Below are positions 61,487 to 64,000 of a DNA stretch of 64,000 bases, piece after piece (positions within the stretch are counted from its first letter, which is position 1; every line of letters starts with the position of its first letter). The translations under genes were made by a program, and so were the position numbers. This stretch comes from Neocallimastix lanati (nom. inval.) (Eukaryota > Neocallimastigomycota > Neocallimastigomycetes > Neocallimastigales > Neocallimastigaceae), in assembly GCA_016946835.1 (NCBI GenBank), contig JACVTC010000182.1, forward strand, positions 1 to 64,000, in the 5' to 3' direction. The notes beneath the pieces are model-generated. The model worked only from the letters and a program-made list of their open reading frames with translations, was not told the origin of the DNA and did not search any database.

Positions 61487-62990
61487 AGGCCTCTCCCAAG
61501 GAGCAAGCTACTAATGGTTGACGACGTTAGCAATGAACTGGCTGTAACTAAAATCTTGATAATCCTCCAGCAATTCTGCATAGTGAGGATTGTCGTCGAT
61601 CACGTCGGCGTTGACCCACTCTTGTTTATCATTCTGGTACGCAACCAGATACTGGTACTGTCCTTAGTGCTTCCTAGATCCAAGGATATGAATTATCTTT
61701 TGGCTTCCTGTGGGAACTGGAACTAATGTTTTGGGTAATTTGTAATACGGTTCCAATTCGCTCACATGGAACACTGGGGTACATGCTTGGGAATGGCGAT
61801 CAACTAATATCCAACCTGTAGTTCTTCTTTTTCATTGTCGACGCCAATTAACCTTAAAGGGTCCGAACTTTCTTGTGGCCAGCTTGTAGAACGGCAATGC
61901 ATCATAGTTTTCCGGCTTTTTGAGCCATAACTTGTCTAGCAGTCTATACCTGGGGTAGTTATCCGTACGAGCCTTGTCCATATTATCCAGGTATCAGGTT
62001 TGGGCTATTTCCAATAAGCGCTTAAGATTTCCCAGGTTGTGAGGAAAGCTATCAATCATTTTGGCTTCGCCTAAAGAATGCACCAAATCGGCTGTCTTTG
62101 GGGGGAGTTGTGTACCTGGTAGTTATACAAGGTAAGGAAAGGAGATTGTTGGGTAGAAGCGTGGATTGAATTGTTATAGCAGAGCTCTGCTAAGAACAAG
62201 TAATCCATCCAGCTTTCGTCATCGTAGGTTCCCACAAAGCACCGTAAATAGGTTTCTACGTAGGCATTGTTCCTTTCGACTTGACCTACCGTCTCATGGT
62301 GACTAGTGGTAGCATACCTTACTTCAGTTCCGAAGAACTCTAGTAGCTCTTTCCACACTTGACTTTGTAAACTGTACTCCTCGGTCAGTCGTAACCACTT
62401 TAGGGATTCCGTGTAACCGGTAAATTTCTCTTAGGAAAACGTTGGCAGTCTCGTTAGCATTGGGCACATGCTTAAATCCTATCAAGGAGTATCATCTTGG
62501 TTAATCTGTCACAGCACACTAAGATACAACCTGCTTTTTTCGTTTTCCCAAATGTGTCCCTCGTCTGTTCTTTTCCTACATCTCACTGGCAGATCTGTTA
62601 TAAAATCTAACTATACCTCTTGCCAGGGTAAATCCGCAACTGGAACTCTAACCGCAATACCATACTCTTTGTGTCGATCATCATTTATTGGTAGCGCAGG
62701 TTTTACATGCTTTCACATAGCCTGATATGTCCTTTCTCATCTTCGGCCAGTAGAAGTTCCTCCATACTAGGTCCGAAGTCTTGCAATTCCCAAATGACCT
62801 GCATACTCCGAGTCGTGGTTTAGTTGAATAATTGTCTTCCTGAACGTGGTGGGCACGTTATGCTTGTTCAGGATTTTCCTTTCTTACCAGAAGAGCATCT
62901 ACTTCTAGCCAATGCTTCTTGTTGTAGTTGTTTCTGGTTTCTTCAGCTAAGTCTTTGATTATCTCTTGGGCCATTTTGTCTTGTCTATAT
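61487..62990 (-). pseudogene. Integrase-chromodomain remnant of element C copy 2
   Basis: Minus strand from about 62990: QEIIKDLAEETRNNYNKKHW, then the zinc-binding and DDE region with several frame breaks (an open piece at 62358-62071 holds WKELLEFFGTEV, GQVERNN and LYNYQVH), the capsule-to-tail region missing from copy 1 (near 61760-61980), and the chromodomain tail near 61740-61510 with a TAA just after GSRKH. Homologous to 3820-5095. 5'-truncated and inactive. Confidence 0.8.
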
Positions 62991-64000
62991 GTAAAGAGAC
63001 TTAGTCTGATTGGGATACGTATATAAGGTTACACAGACTAAAGATTAGAATAACTAGGTTAGAAAAATTTTTACTCTGTATTTTATTTGTTATTTGGTTA
63101 GGGTTCTTTTATTATTAAAACAAGATAATTATTTTATGAATCAATAGATTATTTAATTAGAATATAATCCGAATAAATAATTCATATAAATTTTATTTGG
63201 TAACACGTAATTAATGTAAAATAAAGAAACTTTGGTTTTTTAAAATTAAATTAATTTTATTTATTATTTATTGACATAAAAGTTTAATAATAAAAAGTTC
63301 AATATAATTTTTATAAAATAGAAAGTCTTAATTATAATTTCTATAATAAAATTTTCAATTAAAGATAAATTGTCAGAGATAATTTGTCAATAATCTTTTT
63401 CAAAGATTAATTTAAAATAAAAACTAAACTATTTATATTTTTCCTAAACTATGTTTACATGGCTTATAAAATTTTTACACTTTATTTCTATTATTAATTC
63501 CTAATCTAAATAAATTTTTATTTTAATTATTTAATAATAAATTGGATCCCTTATTTATTTTGTTTTAAGTTTTCTTTAATATTATCTAGATAATTAAAAA
63601 ATTAAAATATTAATTATTTTGTAATTAATTTCCTAATCTAATAAGGGTATATTTTATATTTGATATATGTTATTTATATTTTAATAATTAAATTATAATA
63701 AAAATAATTATAAAAAATTCTAGTTAATTTTAATTAACACCCTTAAACTTTAAATGTAAATATCTCGACATCTAGGAGGCTTTGAGACCTCGTATGATGA
63801 CGAAATTATTTTCCTCTTCGCAACCTATCGGTTGCGCCTATTTTTAACCCTCCATCGCGGCGATTTGGGGAGTTATGGACTTTTAAAGTTAAAGCCCATT
63901 TTTTATTAACTTTATTTATTTATTTCATTAATTTAATATATTCGTTTTAAACGAATATTTTATTTTAAAGTTTTAATTTATTATAATTTCTTATTTATTA
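62991..64000. other. AT-rich DNA, unidentified
   Basis: No gene recognised. 63760-63900 is GC-richer, with small hairpins (GCAACC TATC GGTTGC; ATCGCGGCGAT), unlike the surrounding spacer, and might be the edge of another retroelement or a structured RNA. 62991-63015 still reads as the upstream flank of the element C polyprotein. Confidence 0.4.

Noticed and set aside
61514-61726. Plus-strand ORFs 61514-61726 and 62468-62725
   Set aside because: Antisense to the integrase-chromodomain remnant of element C copy 2.

Overview
The window reads as eukaryotic and extremely AT-rich. It has long A/T homopolymers, (AAT)n and (TTTA)n microsatellites, eukaryotic initiator-tRNA genes, Ty3/gypsy-type LTR retrotransposons, LINE fragments and a MULE-type DNA transposon. 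The only large host-like gene is an uninterrupted, bacterial-style nonribosomal peptide synthetase (NRPS) with Asn-rich stretches. This combination fits an anaerobic gut fungus (Neocallimastigomycota) best. That assignment is inference from composition and gene content, not from a marker gene.

Layout. 1-3200: AT-rich DNA with small unidentified and decayed coding fragments. 3213-5676: broken retroelement 'C' (+), with a copia-like Gag, a gypsy-like integrase, a chromodomain remnant and one LTR. 5680-6622: solo LTR of family 'B'. 6629-14702: full-length Ty3/gypsy element 'A' (-), with two near-identical LTRs, open gag and pol, and a textbook -1 frameshift heptamer. The C, B and A elements sit within a few bases of one another as a nested cluster. 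15402-32500: a mosaic of duplicated segments with three identical initiator tRNA-Met genes, family B element 19307-25417 (lesioned), solo LTRs of families A, B and D, and three copies of a short terminal-inverted-repeat (TIR) element.

The target-site duplications (TSDs) of two of these TIR copies are swapped, and one solo LTR is cut in two. Together they show that 17143-29401 was inverted by recombination between the two copies. Empty sites for the insertions are also present in the window.

33765-47765 (-): an NRPS of about 4.67k codons with four adenylation (A), four carrier (T) and, besides a half domain at the start, four condensation (C) domains. One in-frame TGA inside the first internal C domain splits it into two reading frames. 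The first A domain lacks the Asp that normally grips the substrate amino group. Two A domains share a 248-bp tract with one mismatch. The protein ends in a C domain plus an Asn-rich tail, with no thioesterase or reductase.

48342-51232: a decayed MULE-type transposon with FLYWCH and DGTF remnants and a 9-10 bp TSD. Its ends resemble the short TIR elements, so it is the likely parent family. It also holds two 50-bp-period arrays facing each other. 52000-60900: satellites, an RT scrap, a 3'-truncated LINE, a 5'-truncated LINE fragment, and a possible last exon of a membrane protein. 60927-62990 (-): second, decayed copy of element C. 63000-64000: unidentified AT-rich DNA.

Only the NRPS, the tRNAs and perhaps the small ORFs look like host functions. 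The rest is transposon biology.
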